Shown here one piece after another: positions 34,063 through 47,165 of a DNA stretch of 64,000 nucleotides (position 1 is the stretch's first letter; each line of letters begins with the position of its first letter). The stretch spans positions 434,001 to 498,000 of the forward strand of contig JAJEKV010000240.1 in the NCBI GenBank assembly GCA_021234155.1, read 5' to 3'. Source of the DNA: Isoetes taiwanensis (Eukaryota > Streptophyta > Lycopodiopsida > Isoetales > Isoetaceae). The notes under the pieces were generated by a model. The model worked only from the letters and a program-made list of their open reading frames with translations. It did not search any database and was not told the DNA's origin. Both the position numbers and the translations under genes were made by a program.

Positions 34063-35214
34063 ATGGCTAGAACAAAAAAACAGACCGCCCCGTAAGCCCA
34101 AGAAGGATGATAAGCCCGGCCCAAGTACTTCCGCCGAAGCTCAAAGACTCAACGAGAAATCAAGGCGACATGGAGAGGCGGCCCAGGTACTATAGAAACT
34201 TGGAAAAGAGGCGCAGGAAAGAAGAAAAACCAGGAAGAAAAGAAGAAAAGGCAAGAAGAAGAGAAGAAAGGGCCAAGAGAAAGGAGGAGAAGGCGAGAAG
34301 GAAAGCGGATGAAGAAATTGCAGAGGCGGAGGATGATCAATGGCGGGAGCTGAGGACTAAGAATAGGGAGGAACCCGACCCGAAAGGGAAAAGGGTAATG
34401 ACTGAAGAACCCCGGCCTAAGAAGAGGAAGACCTCGACCGGCATAGTCATAAACGAGCCAACCGAGGGCGAACAACCTCCATCCTCGTCAGAAGACACTG
34501 GTGATGTAGCAGACTTCTTAGAGGAAGTGCTTCTCAGAACCGGAGAGTCATCACAGAAGAAGGCTAACCCTCATCCACACAGAAGAACCCCAGGAGGAAG
34601 ACCCACTCCCATTTCGGGACCCGAGGGGAGAACCGAGATTGACCTACCCGCCATTGCCCCCACCATTTTTAGAATGGCAAGAGGCAAAGAAACTAGGCGA
34701 TGAGAAAGCAACCGCAAAGAAGGCAACCAAGACAACCAGGAACTCTTACACTCTAGGGCCCGAGAGGAGGTACAAGAAGGAATTAGCCGACTATATGATA
34801 TACAAGAAGATGTAAGATGAGTGCAGCGACTTATTCTGAGAACCACGGGGGTCAAGTTAAGATGAAGGAGGGCGGCCAACTCGAGAAGCATTCCAGCTCA
34901 AACCTCCACCAAAACTGCGGAACCCCCAAGAAGCCCATGAAGAGATCCCAAGACTCTCCTTTTGTAAGAGCCCCGAGAGAAATCCGCCACTTGAAGGAGC
35001 TACGGATTTCTAATCCGAGAGCGGCATTCGGAGGTTCGTCCAGAAATCTTGTGGGAGTTGGCCCCAACATGCGGTAACCAGCGAAGAAGCAAGCGAGAGA
35101 TGGAGGTCGTGACACATTTGAGGATTCAGCGGCATGCACTCTCCATGCAAAAGAGTCACGCTTCAATCAAAGGACATGAAGTTAGCCAAGTACATCAAGA
35201 GGACAGAGAAATAG
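34063..35214 (+). pseudogene. Histone H3-like protein, U2 copy
   Basis: The start codon and MARTK are present, but the tail is shifted by extra A and C bases. The charged middle is the best preserved of the three: one frame from 34107 to 34703 covers MERRPRYYRNLEKRRRKEE, the Arg/Lys/Glu repeats, PKGKRVMTEEPRPKKRKTST and a Ser/Glu segment (PPSSSEDTGDVADFLEEVLL). The frame then shifts near 34665. The histone fold (about 34960-35214) is damaged by small deletions, many at CAG/CTG sites, and lacks the six helix-2 codons kept in U1. The TAA before the histone fold is also present here. Confidence 0.75.
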
Positions 35215-35273
35215 AAGAGAACTTACCTTTTGTAACTACTTGAGGTTTATATGTGATGTATGAAAATTTGAAT

Positions 35274-35279
35274 AATAAA
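35274..35279 (+). terminator. AATAAA poly(A) signal, U2
   Basis: Same position relative to the H3-like stop codon as in the other units. Confidence 0.5.
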
Positions 35280-35353
35280 GATATATAGTCGTTTAAAAAT
35301 GTGTATTCATTAGGTGATGTTAGGTGCGGAGCAAATGCGATGTTTTGACCAAC

Positions 35354-35823
35354 GACTCCAAGAGTCGCTTGAGCATAGTTAGGTCCCAACCTAACCCCCT
35401 CTCAAGCACTCTTAGAGTCATCCGACCAAGCGGGCCATTGATTAGCCCTACTTGCTCCAAAGCGTGGTAAATAAACAAAGAAACTTGCATTTAGGAAGAA
35501 AACTAATAGGAATTACCCCTTCAAATGATTCTTGGCATCCATTAGGCAGAGAGATAGGCTAACGACTCCAAGAGTGCTTGAGGCCACTTAGGTCCCAAAC
35601 TAACACCCCCTCAAGCACTCTTAGAGTCATCCAAATTAACCGGGCCATTGATTAGCCCTACTTGCTCCAAAGCGTGGTAAATAAACAAAGAAACTTGCAT
35701 TTAGGAAGAAAACTAATAGGAATTACCCCTTCCAGTGATTCTTGGCATCCATTAGGCAGAGATAGGCTACTTGACTCCAAGAGTGCGCCAGAGGCCACCA
35801 TAACCCCCAAGCACTCTTAGAGG
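35354..35823 (+). repeat. 210-bp hairpin tandem array, U2
   Basis: Hairpins at 35354-35419, 35564-35628 and 35773-35823. In several arms GCGCCAG of U3 reads GCTTG here, one of the recurrent substitution patterns at CAG sites. Confidence 0.8.
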
Positions 35824-35975
35824 CATCCGACCTTTCCAGGTCCATAAGTTGAGCTACATATATCCAAATCGGCCAAAATTTGTTGCATTAGAACCCTAAA
35901 ACTGTAGACAAGTCACTTCTAGCTTCAAATTAATTCAGAAACATCAGCCTTCGTCCCAAATATCAAGAGTTTTAG

Positions 35976-36014
35976 AAACCCTAAAAATTTTAGGGTACAA
36001 ATTCCCTATATATA
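35976..36014 (+). promoter_or_regulatory. ORF1 promoter, U2
   Basis: Telo-box at 35976-35984 and TATA box CTATATATA at 36006-36014, before the ORF1 start at 36124. Confidence 0.6.
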
Positions 36015-36123
36015 CCCTCATAACCCCTAAACCTCAACCACAGAATTGCTCCTGCGATCAAGGCGATCTCCCAGCTCCCTCAGGCGCTCAGTTCCGTTTG
36101 ACATCGGCAGCACGCTTCTCGTC

Positions 36124-37595
36124 ATGGCTACTGAGAATCCTTCATCAGTTGGTATAGCGCCTCCCCAGATGTCAATATAGTATTCCAAGTCTTTCAAAAA
36201 GAATTTGACCTCTCGGCAACCCTGAACTCCAATCCCTTCTACCAGCAAGTCCTGCAAGAATTCCAAGAGAAAGTAGTCCCTAGCTTGCAAGAGATACCGC
36301 CATGCATAGGGTACTTTGTACCAAGGACGCATTACAAAGCGACCCTTAGTCATGTACCCAACATTGCCAAAGTATTGCGAGAAGCAGAACCAACCAAGCT
36401 TACGCCTACATGATCCTAACCCGGCAATAGAAAAAGTTTTTCTCTTACAACCTGACCTTTAGCGCTATATCTAGTCTATAGGGCCGAAACCATAATAGGC
36501 GAACCATCAATTCAGCCACTTGAGGTCACACCCTTGGACGCAGCAGCAGACGAACGGCTGCTGCTTGAGTATGAAGAGACCATAGCGGAAGCATCCGAAG
36601 AAAGTGAAGACTCAGGAGTAAAGCGAGGATGACATGGAGGTGGACCCGAGAGAAGGAACGTAAAAGCGAGAACAAGACATCACCCGCTACGAATTTGGGA
36701 CCACCCGAGGATTGCACAACCAATCAGGCTGGGAATAACAAGTCTAGCACCGATCATAGTGAAGGCCAGAAATACTTGTTGCTAAACGACATCAAAAACC
36801 TCGAATCGAGGGGCCGAGGCTACCGCGTCGAGAACTCCTTCACCTTCACGACAGCGGCCGGATTTTAGAAGATTTCATCGACCAAGAAGCGAGAAGACTT
36901 TCGGTGCAAATGCGAAGCGGCTACTTACACGGGACACACCATGTCGGACATTGAAGCCTATGGCACTATCAAAGGCATGATGACGGAAGAACTCCCACCC
37001 AGGAGGAGTTTGTAGCACTTCAAGCGGATGGGAATAAGGGGAAGACAACAAAGAGTACTTCAAAGGGAGTCTTCTTCTTCGCAAGAAACGGTATCAAAAT
37101 TCCAAGGAGAGCCACAAACTTGACTCTTCGAGATTACAAAGGAATTAGTTCAAACGGTCGATCAATATGCATCAAGGCATAGGGGTACCTCGGGGTTAAC
37201 GTGGAGAATGCGGGCAAGCACTCAAATATTATCTTTAAGCTCCTAGCGGACGGTAGAATAATAGTATTTCCAAAGCGCTTCAGCCCACGCGGAGAGGAAG
37301 GCTGTGCGGATGTTAGTAGCACTTTCGGGATTTGGCATGCATGCGACTATCGGAAAAAAGTCGACCATGTCATTTTGGTGAAGCGGGAAAACGACCTTAC
37401 GGCATTTTCGACTTTGGGGTACCCCACCCGACAAGGTAGGTTGGCGGTGTGACAGCTCTCATACCTCCCATAGGCAGTGGAAGAGCTAGCATTTGCCATC
37501 AGGGGGGATCAGCGAGGATATACTCGGGGAACTTGGGAAATACAGAGGTACAACCCAAGTAAAAAGTTCCTTGAGGATCACCGGACTATCGATAA
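36124..37595 (+). pseudogene. ORF1, U2 copy
   Basis: The reading is broken from the first codons (ATGGCTACTGAGAATCC, with extra bases relative to U3). Recognisable blocks remain in all three frames, including the PCIGYFVPR region near 36300 and the FSPRGEE block near 37280. The stop TAA is at 37593-37595. The overall length, 1472 bp against 1491 in U3, shows that indels and not large losses disrupt it. Confidence 0.65.
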
Positions 37596-37789
37596 ATCAA
37601 TGTAATGAAATTCATGACTATTGTATTAAGTAAATATATATCGGCTATATATCAGAGAAAAATGTAAGATCTTTTGAATTGCATTTTAAATGTCTTTTGG
37701 TATCGTTGTTTTAACAATCATATCATTCAAACACTTAATGCAACCAATAAAAGAACTCATGATAAATGGTGCTAATGTAATAGGTGCGA

Positions 37790-38530
37790 TTAGAACAGCC
37801 GGGAATGTCGACCTTGAATTCCAAGCCCAAACATGATCACACACCAATGAGACAATCCCAGCCTGGGATCTGTTTGAAGAGTATTACGACCGAAGCGCCC
37901 AGAGGAAGAAATCTCGCAGATGAGGTCAGATCTGCAAGAAATCAAAGCCATGTTGGCAGGCAGGGGAAGAAACAGGCAAGACCAGAATGTGCAACCCCAG
38001 AGGCCCGCTCTAACACAAAGAAAAAGAGAAAAAGAGGAGCGCATGAGATCTTCTAGCTCCGGCTCCTCGGGCGGCTCGGGACTCAAGCTCACGAGTCCGA
38101 GGAGGAAACAAGAAGAACAAAATAGGAAGGGAAGAAAGAGTAGCGGTAAACAGCCATGCCAATCCGACTAGGTCGACTCTACCCTTAAGTAATGTTTGGA
38201 AGGCATTAAAATCGAACAATTTTCCGCGAAAACAGATCGAGGATGGAAGCGAGAAGCATGGCTATTAGACGAGATGAGTGAGTATGCGGAATGCCGGCGA
38301 TGAAAGACAAAGACAAGGCGGGGGTAGCCACCGCTAACTTGAAAGGGGCAGCCCAGATTTGGTGGAGGGCTATGCTAAAGCCCATGGAATGAGCAGACAA
38401 GTGCGTGTTCACACGGTTCGCAAGGGTTTTCAAAAGCACTATGTCCCAAGAGAACACAAGTGCCATCGGATGCAAGCATTCCGCCAGTGTTACAACAAGG
38501 GTGCATTGCAATGCCATATCAACACTTACC
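37790..38530 (+). pseudogene. gag: gag of + element, U2 copy
   Basis: Same gag as at 59450, but frame-broken. The serine tract (near 38050-38090) reads GGC/GGG where U3 reads AGC/AGA, so serines appear as glycines (SSSGSSGGSG). The splice-acceptor-like GTGCAG before the frame reads GTGCGA. The WLDEM and WW motifs are still traceable near 38260-38380. Confidence 0.65.
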
Positions 38531-39160
38531 CGTGAGTTTGGCAAGAAAATAGAAGAAACATTGCCAACAGACAAGGACTTTTCGGGAAGTATGGGCAAGC
38601 CTTTCTAAAGAGGCAAAACGGACAAAGAGAAAGCCTTCAAACATTTTAAGAAGGAAGGAAATCTCTTGTACCATAAAAATAAGTTGTGTGTCTTTGGAAT
38701 CATCCGAGTCGAGGAAGGTTGATTCTCCATGACACCTAACAGCCAATAACCGCGACCGCGGCGGGTTTCACGAAAACCTACTTCAAGATAAGAAGTAGTT
38801 ACTATTGGCCGGGCATGAAGAAGCCAGAATAGCAAGGTATATCCTTGAGTGTCGGCTATGCCCGGCCGGACCAAGGCGGGAACAACTCACAATTCGGGAG
38901 CATTAGAGCCATTGCGGTACCAAACTCAAGTGGGAGATAATAAGCATGGACTTCATTCTGGGGCTCCCTAGAACCATAAGGGCAAAGGCGCCTTAATGGT
39001 GCGTGGTCGACAAATTAATGAAAATGCGTACTTTAAATTGCCTTGTAGAGCTGCAAAGGCACGACTTTAGACTACCGTGTGTTATTCACAAGGGAGATTT
39101 TTTAGACTCCATGGGATGCTAAGAGAAATAATCTCGATAGGAACCGAGACCTCCTTGCAC
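38531..39160 (+). pseudogene. Integrase fragment, U2
   Basis: A degraded equivalent of 60199-60850. The linker KKIEETLPTDKDF is intact at about 38545-38582; later blocks are frameshifted. Confidence 0.6.
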
Positions 39161-39572
39161 TTGATGTTTACTTGGCGCCCATCTCAAAGGAAGAACCGCG
39201 GGGATACGGTGATAGAAATGGGAAAGGCGGCCCCGATACTACCTTCAGTCCTTAGTCGAGGGCAGATGATAGTTTTCCACGGGGAGTTTAGCCCACGAGG
39301 GTGAGGAGGCGTGGCGCTCGATACTTGGCGCTCGGGGCTTTGGGCAAGGCGCAAAGGCGGCGGCAACCACGGATCCCACATCATTCTCTTCAAGAGATCG
39401 TAGTCCTCTATAGCCTCGACCGCCCGGGGGCCGCTTGAGAGATGCACCAATGATGGTAGTGGCGGCGTAACGGCACCTCCACCTCAAATAGCTCGAGATT
39501 TGAAGGTGGATCATCGGAAACATCTGCGCAACATCGGCAAGGGCCTCGGAGCTCAAAGGCGTGAAGAATTTT
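39161..39572 (+). pseudogene. Second ORF1 C-terminal fragment, U2
   Basis: Short matches to the 60879-61240 copy, around 'MIVFHGEFSPRG' near 39270. It ends at the LTR edge at 39573. Confidence 0.55.
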
Positions 39573-40370
39573 TGTGGCGTCCCTGGCTGGTATCACGGTG
39601 CACTCGCAGGTATACAAACAGGAGTTCATCCCCATACCGACTTCCGTGCCGTCTGGGGCCCTCCACATGACAACTTGCAAGTGGTGGCGGGCTCCGGTGG
39701 GAAGAGTGAAGGGGTCATTTTACCGTCTCCCCGGGGGCCTACCTAGGCTAGCGGAGGCGTAAACATACATGTCGGTATATAGCATAAGCACATATCCACC
39801 TCGAAGGGTGGCCCATCACATCTGCATAACAAGGTGAGCACAATACATAGGGTGAGTCCTACCCAAGGCTTCCGGACTCAGGGGTTGGTGGCGGCTTGGG
39901 TCTCGAGTTCATTCTGAGGCGAATTCATGGCAATGGATTTGGGCGGCATATGAACATGGCATAGGGTTGTCCACTCCATCCCCCTCCCTGTGCACACTTT
40001 GCTTGAGTAAGGGCTGAAAAGTGTCGGGACGATCAGCCAGCCGGGATGCATAGCCAAAGGGGCTATTCACGGGTTTCATCTCCCGGTTCAATGGGGCGGA
40101 AGGGATCACTCCCTCCGGAGGTCTACATCATGGACTCAAGGTGACTAGAGGGCCCTTTGCCTGATTCGATTGAACCCACCTTTGGAAAGTGTACACCACT
40201 TCACGGGTGTCGAGTCCATGCCTCACCCGCACTCAGTGATGAGCCATTAGACCTAGTCACAATGATCCCTGGTAGGCCTTACACACCAGAGGGATCTTTC
40301 AGGAGTCGGGACATGAACCTCCTTCTCAGCCAGTCTGGCCCCTTCACCGACAACCTGGTGTGGCTCTTGT
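39573..40370 (-). mobile_element. Chromovirus 3' LTR, outer half, U2
   Basis: Starts TGTGGCGT (U3: TGTGACGT) and ends with the TGT target site of the CACTA insertion. Confidence 0.8.
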
Positions 40371-43300
40371 CACTATAAGAGAATAACCAATCTAAGTCAC
40401 TAGTTTCATCATTTATTTGCTTAAAATCGCACTTTCAAATTTTTTAAATTTTGATAGAATAAGTGACGGTAGCTGTTGATGAAATCGCATCATCTATATC
40501 GTCATTTATAGTATCACTAATAACAACAGTTGTAGTATCATATTTTGTAGCATCATCTATAGCTGGAGTTATAATATCATGCATTTCGTCCTTGTGGTGC
40601 TATAATAGTGTCAGTTATAAGATCACATGTATTGCTATAATTGAATCATTCATAACGTCATTTCGAGTGCTATAATAGTGCCAAGTGTAGCATCACCTGC
40701 ATTGCTATAATTAAGTGACTCATAATGTCAAGACAAGCGTCATCTTTTCTAACATAAGTGGAGGTTATGACTGTATCATTATTAACGTCAAGTATAATGT
40801 CATATATTATTACAAATTATGATGTAATTGTATCAAGTATAATGTCACATATTATTACAAATTATGATGTAATTGTATCAAATATAATTTCAGGCTTTCC
40901 ATCACCTCTAATACCATCTATAAGGCCAATTTTATCTTATTATCTAAAGGCCAATTATGTTATTACCTAAGCTTAATACCATCTATAAGGCTAATTTTAT
41001 CTTATTCCCTGAGCTTAATACCATCTATAAGGCCAATTTTATCTTATTCCCTAAGCTTATAGTGACGAGGATTTCACTTGAAGTAACTTGAGAAGAAAAG
41101 AGGATTATGCTATCAATTCAAAAAGGAGAAAGATCAACAAAGAAGCTGTTGTGAGGTCCTAAGTACTGCATTTTCTCAGATTTCCTTATGCTTGATCCTG
41201 GTTGCAAAATTTTGATACTTCTTGGATGTTTTTTTGGGAGAGCCAGCAAGGCCAGCCCTCCAATCCTAAGAAATTTGTGCCTTGCTTCTGCTCTGTGCAC
41301 TGCTGCCGAATCTGCAAAAGAAAGAAAGTAAAGCAATGTCTGATCGAATATTGAAAAATGTTTGACTAAACTCTTGCACAGCAGCAGAATCCATATCATC
41401 TCCAACAACTAATGGAACAAAACATGATACCCAAGCTTTAAGATTTAATTGCATTGCCTCAAACAGCTGATTAGGATTGCTCGAAGTCCCCAAAATAATC
41501 TTCATCATTAATGTACCTGCGATGCAGATCGGTATTAAACGTTACTGATATATAACGGAATTGAAAGAAAACATGGGAAACATATGCATCTTACCAGGGA
41601 GAAGCTGATAATAAAACCAGTTTAGAGAAGAATTCAAGTCTCTCAAGTGATGCTAAGCAACCAACCATGCCAGCAACAGAATGGCAAAGAAATATGCATG
41701 ATTTTATTGAAGTTCTTCTAATAGAACAATCAGATCGTCAGCATATGCATCTGGTGTGAAATATCTAGAAAAAACCATAATATTCAGCATTTTTTATTCC
41801 GGCTCCCATGAGGTCAAAAAGCACAATTCAATAATCATGTACCAAGTGTGGCACGATATGCTTCCAGACTGACTGATCTGTGCCAAAACCATGACTCATA
41901 ACCACAATTTGCTCTCATTTTCCAAGAATTGGCACACTATGTGCTTGAAGTCATGACATCTTTCTAAGGAAATCTCTTTCGATACATGAAAGGAAAAGAA
42001 GAGAGCTCTGATGCTTTATACTCTGGCTTGTGTTTTGTTGCTGCCTTGCACACAAAAATCCGTTGCCCTAGCATTCTGCCATAACCAAATCTCTGTTCAA
42101 CCAGATCTGGAGAAGAAAATTGCTATAGCTTTTGCTAAAAACTAGAGCCGGGTCCTGACCATACCTTTCCTCTTGTTTCTTGCCATACCCAACCTGCAGA
42201 AGAAGGAAAGAAGAATGAGTAAGCAAAACTTTGCTCAGCACCATCAAGGGAGAAAGAAAAGAAGAAGCTCCATCATCTGCAAAAAACACAGAGAAAGACG
42301 AAGTTGCCTGCTCCATTCCGCCATATCGATCTGTAAAAACCGAGAAACCCTGCTGCTGCCGGACCTGCAAGGATTAAGAAGAGAAGAAGATGCTCCATCC
42401 ACCGTACCTTCCGCCATAGCTACCTCACGAAAGATACCAGGTTCTTTTTGTTAACCTATTTTCCTCTTTTGTTTTCATTCATTTATTTTCATTCGTGTTT
42501 TCATTCTTTTGTTTAACCCTTTGTCCTTCCTTCCTTTTGCTTTTTTCTTTCCTCCACATTTCGTCAATAATTTCGTCAATAACCCTTTATGCTTTTGCTT
42601 TTTTTGCCTCTGTAAAAAAACACTAAAGAATCATTCTGCCGCATCCGCCAATAGAAGCGTGCCACGAGGCGGTGTTTCAAAACAAGAATGCAAGTAAAAA
42701 TTTTACGACGGAGCTAATCTCATGAAGTTCGCTGCGTTTTACTTGCATTCTCAGGATTTACCCCACATTCAGGCCCTTTTACCCTGCATTCCAAGAGTTT
42801 ACCTTGCATTCTGATGGTTTTTACTAGGCGCAGAATGATTTTAAGTGTTTTCCATGTAACAAGAAAGGCAAGTAGATTGCCTTTCCTATATATCGAAACC
42901 GCCATTTAGGCGAAATTCTTGGAATATTCCTTTTTTTGTTTCGTTAGATAATTTTGGTTTATGGGTGTATGCGGTGGCGCCGCTTCTGTAGCCAGCCATC
43001 TGACCATTCTCTTCTCCTCATCTGACCCATTCGGCGGCAGAGCTTCCCATCGGCGGCCCTGAGTGTTTGCGAGTCTGTTTGAGCTTTTTGTCCGATCATC
43101 CCTGTTTGTGCTTTTGTCCGGTAATTGATCCCCTGTTCTTTATGATTTTTTATTTATCTTTGCAGCTTTGAAACCCTTTCTTTGCAAAATTCGGCGAAAG
43201 CTTGTCTTCTCCCTTGAAGCGCTATATTTGGACCTTACTAAAGGTAAGTGCAAAATATCATTTATCATGTGTCATATGGTAAAAAATTTCATGAACAAAT

Positions 43301-44104
43301 GGGGACGGATCTGACGAAACAGAACATGGGTTTTTGCCATTTTTTGTTCTGGAAGTCCATACGGCCCGGAATGGTCAAGCGAAGAAAGGATTAAACGCAG
43401 GGAAATGGTCGCTCCGGAAGCTAGGTACATCATACTTTGAAGCAATGGGCAGATCTAGGATGAGTCTGAAGATCAGGAACATATTTGTAGCGGCAATAAT
43501 GTTTGCAGCATCGTAGTGCTATCAAAAAACAAGCTGGAAAAACGGCCTGATGCTAAATCTTCGGCCATAGCCAGGCCATAGCGGTGGATATTGGGTCCCC
43601 AGCATGGAAAAATCCAAGAACGGAATTTCCCCTAAATGGCGGCTTACGGAGGCAAAAAAAGCAAAAGGACAAAGGGTTCTGAACGAAATGTGGAGGCAAA
43701 AAAAGCAAAAGGACCACGTTGTTTTTATTTTCGTTTTTATTTTGCAAGGATCAAGCACTTTGACTAATACACTATTTTGGAGGCAACATAACCCTCGCAA
43801 GCATCACAGGCATTACATTTGAACCTGGCCATGTTGTTTTTCATCTCCACAAGCCTAAAACCGCAACACTACGAAAGAAAGCATTGCTCTTGATCTTGAC
43901 TGCCAGTTATGGGTACATATAAATTCGAGCATGTTAGTTCATGGCATCTCAAAAGGGATATCACCTAAGCTCTTGGCTGCAACATCCGTTTTAGGTGCCA
44001 TCTATTTGGCTTAACAAATACCTACAATATTTTTGCTTTAATAAACCTAAACCTAACATTTAGAATTAACATTTTCTAAAACTTCCAATGTATAAGGTCA
44101 TCAA

Positions 44105-44745
44105 TAAATTTTTTTTTTTTTTTGAAGAATATAAGAATATATTAAACCACTAGAATGCGATCAAGTACAATGATAAGTGTGGTGCTAAGAAATGAAGCGC
44201 CCATCATGATCCACAATCTGTAGAAATGTCGACCAAATTTCCCGCTTAACTGTGCCAGATAAGCTTGAGACTTGGTACGCCTACCACAACTTATGCCTCA
44301 AGATCGGAACCAATCGAAAAGGGCTAAGCCTTTGCGTTACGAAAAGACCCGGTCTCCGTCTTTTTCAAATCAGCCACAAAAGCCAAGCTGCGATAAATGA
44401 AACGCTGTAAGCAGCCACCGCCCACCCGCTAGGAAGGACTCCCAAGAGAATCTTTTGGCGCATAATGAAGTCCCAAAGAGGGCTCTCACCCGGGACCAAA
44501 CTGCCCCTACCTCGTGCATAGGATAAAGCGATTGCTCAATGGTCTCACGTCGCCTCCCACATAAAGGGCATGTTTTCGCTACGAGGCTTGAACCTGTGGA
44601 CTCGGACATTCACCCTGAGGCTACGGTGCAAGATCTGCCACAAAAGGGTACGGATTTTAGGAGGAGGCAATGTATTCCACGCCCACTTCCACATGGCGGG
44701 CCACTTACTCCCTGGAAGCTTAAGTGACCACTTATCCGAAATCAA
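44105..44745 (-). mobile_element. LINE 3' end, U2 CACTA copy
   Basis: The zinc-binding domain reads more clearly here than in U1: TLLWQILHRSLRVNVRVH, then TCPLCGRRRETIEQSLY, then VWSRVRALFG on the minus strand, ending in a poly(A) run (T run at about 44108-44122). Confidence 0.7.
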
Positions 44746-45129
44746 TAAAAAATTTTTGCCTTAAAGATTAGTGGGACTTAACTCAATAAAATCCAACTTT
44801 TAGATTTATGCTTTCCATTGCGTTCATTTTCAAATGGCAACCTAAAAAAAAGCTTATACATGTTGGTCCCAAGGTGCCAACCATGTTTAATTGCCCAAGT
44901 CCCTAACTTGTAGATAACTAGCACATACTATGTTTCCTGTAAATTCCATTTTCAACCATGTTATTTTCCATTTTCAATATTCCCTATTCTATTCTATTCT
45001 ATTCTAATATTCCCTATTATTGTTTTCACCTTCTTCCCACATCAACTTAAGCAACTTATAATATATGTTTCACAAATTTCTAAATTTCCATTATTTTCGA
45101 ACTTTCTAGATTCTCCTCCTCCCCTCCTC

Positions 45130-45660
45130 CATTACCAATTAGAAAGTGATCTCAATTATGTTGGTCAAATAACATATATTATTGAAGTGGATTTTCGCTC
45201 CTTCAAAGTCAATCTATTTAAAGGTAAAAAGTGGTTCAAAGCATATTGCCAAGGAAGAAACTGCACAATGAGACAACATCCATCAGTTTTTATGAGGTTA
45301 ATTCTACTATGTTTTTAAGAGAAATGGATGAGTCGATTGTTTATCCTAGACAAGTTGAGCCAATTTTCTTCTATAAAAACCGGAGTGATACTAATTGGTG
45401 GATCATGGTTCATGCAATATCTAGATCTCATCGCATGATCGATCCTTCTACTTTGCATGTGGACTTGGCATCTTCTGAGACTGATCCAATTCCTTTACTT
45501 GAGGGAATTGATGTTGCGCAAGATGACATCAATCAAATGGGAGACGATCAAAGAGGATTATGATTCGAGTGAGGATTGCTTTGTGATGATGAACTAGAGG
45601 ATATTGCACATGATATAAGAGATGAAGTGGCACTTGGAAGTTTGCCCTAATAGAATATTT
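45130..45660 (+). pseudogene. DUF4216-like remnant, U2 CACTA copy
   Basis: Same fragment as at 19070-19600. The open frame 45231-45563 lacks the first block because of two extra A near 45228, but extends slightly further downstream (IDVAQDDINQMGDDQRGL). Confidence 0.55.
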
Positions 45661-46292
45661 TTCTTTCTTGTTCTAGTAATATCATTTTATGTACTTTGTC
45701 TATGAGAGTGTGTAGAATCTTTTTTTTTTTTCTTAATCTAATAATATCATTCTCTATACTTTGTCTATGGGAGTTTGAAGGAGGTAATGCCATTACAAAT
45801 GCTAGTACAATTGTCATAAATATTAACACTTGTATTATCATTATCAAAATTACAACAAATGCTTGATAGTAAGAATGCTATCGTCGTGATATTATCCATG
45901 ATGCTATTATTGACATCTATAACATCATATGCTAGCACTGATATAATATTGCTAATTTGTGACACTATAGATGAAGCTGTGGTTGATGCTGTAAGTGGCA
46001 TAAGCTATCACACTTATATTGTCATTAGAACCATTAGAGTAATAAATGATGGTAAAGTTGATGGAATATGTGATATTATTGATGAAGCCATTAGTAACAC
46101 ATATATTGTCATTAATTAGTCTTTGATATAATTATTGACCATATTTATGACGATGTTGATGATGTTATAGATGATAGAATCTTGTCATTGATAGTGTCAC
46201 TGTACCTTGAATATCATTATTTATATCACTTTACATTTTTTGAAAATTTAGGTGATATTAAAGTGATGAAAAATGGCTATTCTCTTGTAGTG

Positions 46293-47141
46293 TGTACACA
46301 GGCCGAATCTATAGTGTGCTAGAGAGGCTAATCTAGGAGCATCTACTACCAAGCTTTAGGTCTCTACCCCCCTTCCCAATACAAGGAGTTCATAGAGATA
46401 CATCATCCACATACATCACAGAAGAACTAAAGAACTATATCTTATCTATCTCATAGAGTTAGGTTCTTTAGTTAGAGTCTGGTATCTAGAGATCTAGAGA
46501 GCTGTTATGGGCAATTTAATAGGCTAAACCTACTGATTCTATGACTGAAACATGGTTTAAGCTATTAAATTGCCTAAATACTGATCCTTGAGTGGCTCCT
46601 CTGCTTACGAGCTCGACCATCCTTTGAAATGCTCGAATTAAAAGGGAAACTAATGGTGCAATTCTCCGAGGCAGTGGGAGGCGGTTTTTGGCTCTTGAGG
46701 CAGCCAAAACAGAGCTCTAAAACCCTAGAAACGAAAAATGGGTAAGTTAGGGTTTCCCTCCTTTAATAGACATGGGGTTGGCTAGGGTTTCCAATTATCC
46801 CCTTTAGGCATGTGGGATAATTGGGAATGGGCCCACTGGCCTTTAATGGCTAGGTGGCAAAATGTGCCCACATGGAAATGTGTGCCCACATTAATGTGTG
46901 CATTGGAAAATGTGCACATTAATTGCACACTTGGGTATGGCCCACTTGGCATCAAGTGTCCATATGGAAATGTGTGCCCACATTAATGTGTACATTGGGA
47001 AAATGTGCACATTAATAGTTGCACATATTCCTTGCAAGTTGCCCCTAGGGCTACCCACCTGGCTACACGTTAGCGTACACGTCAGTCGGAGTGGCGTGTA
47101 CGCGTGAGTACAGTATACGTCATGGGACCGTATACTGTCCT
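46293..47141 (-). mobile_element. Chromovirus 3' LTR, inner half, U2, truncated at the pol deletion
   Basis: Matches 20234-21090 of U1 but stops about ten bases short of the LTR start. The PPT and everything to the gag end is missing. Confidence 0.8.
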
Positions 47142-47165
47142 GAAGCACCTGAAGCACCTGAAGCA
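47139..47165. repeat. Deletion junction with triplicated CCTGAAGCA
   Basis: Three perfect tandem copies of CCTGAAGCA lie exactly where the LTR is joined to the gag end. U1 has a single copy at the gag side (25588-25596) and CCTGGAA at the LTR side (near 21085-21091). About 4.5 kb of U1 (about 21.09-25.59 kb) is absent. Confidence 0.8.

Larger units (their letters stand above)
40371..46292 (+). mobile_element. Complete CACTA transposon, U2
   Basis: The second copy of the element at 14302-20233, 5922 bp against 5932, with the same terminal inverted repeats and TGT duplication (40368-40370 and 46293-46295). It shares every internal feature: subterminal repeats (40371-41060), exon-like minus-strand stretch (41118-41508), inverted repeat pair (about 42507-43730), LINE 3' end (about 44105-44745, minus) and DUF4216-like remnant (about 45130-45660). 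Identical site and near-identical length show it was copied by duplication of the host segment and did not insert twice. Confidence 0.9.
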
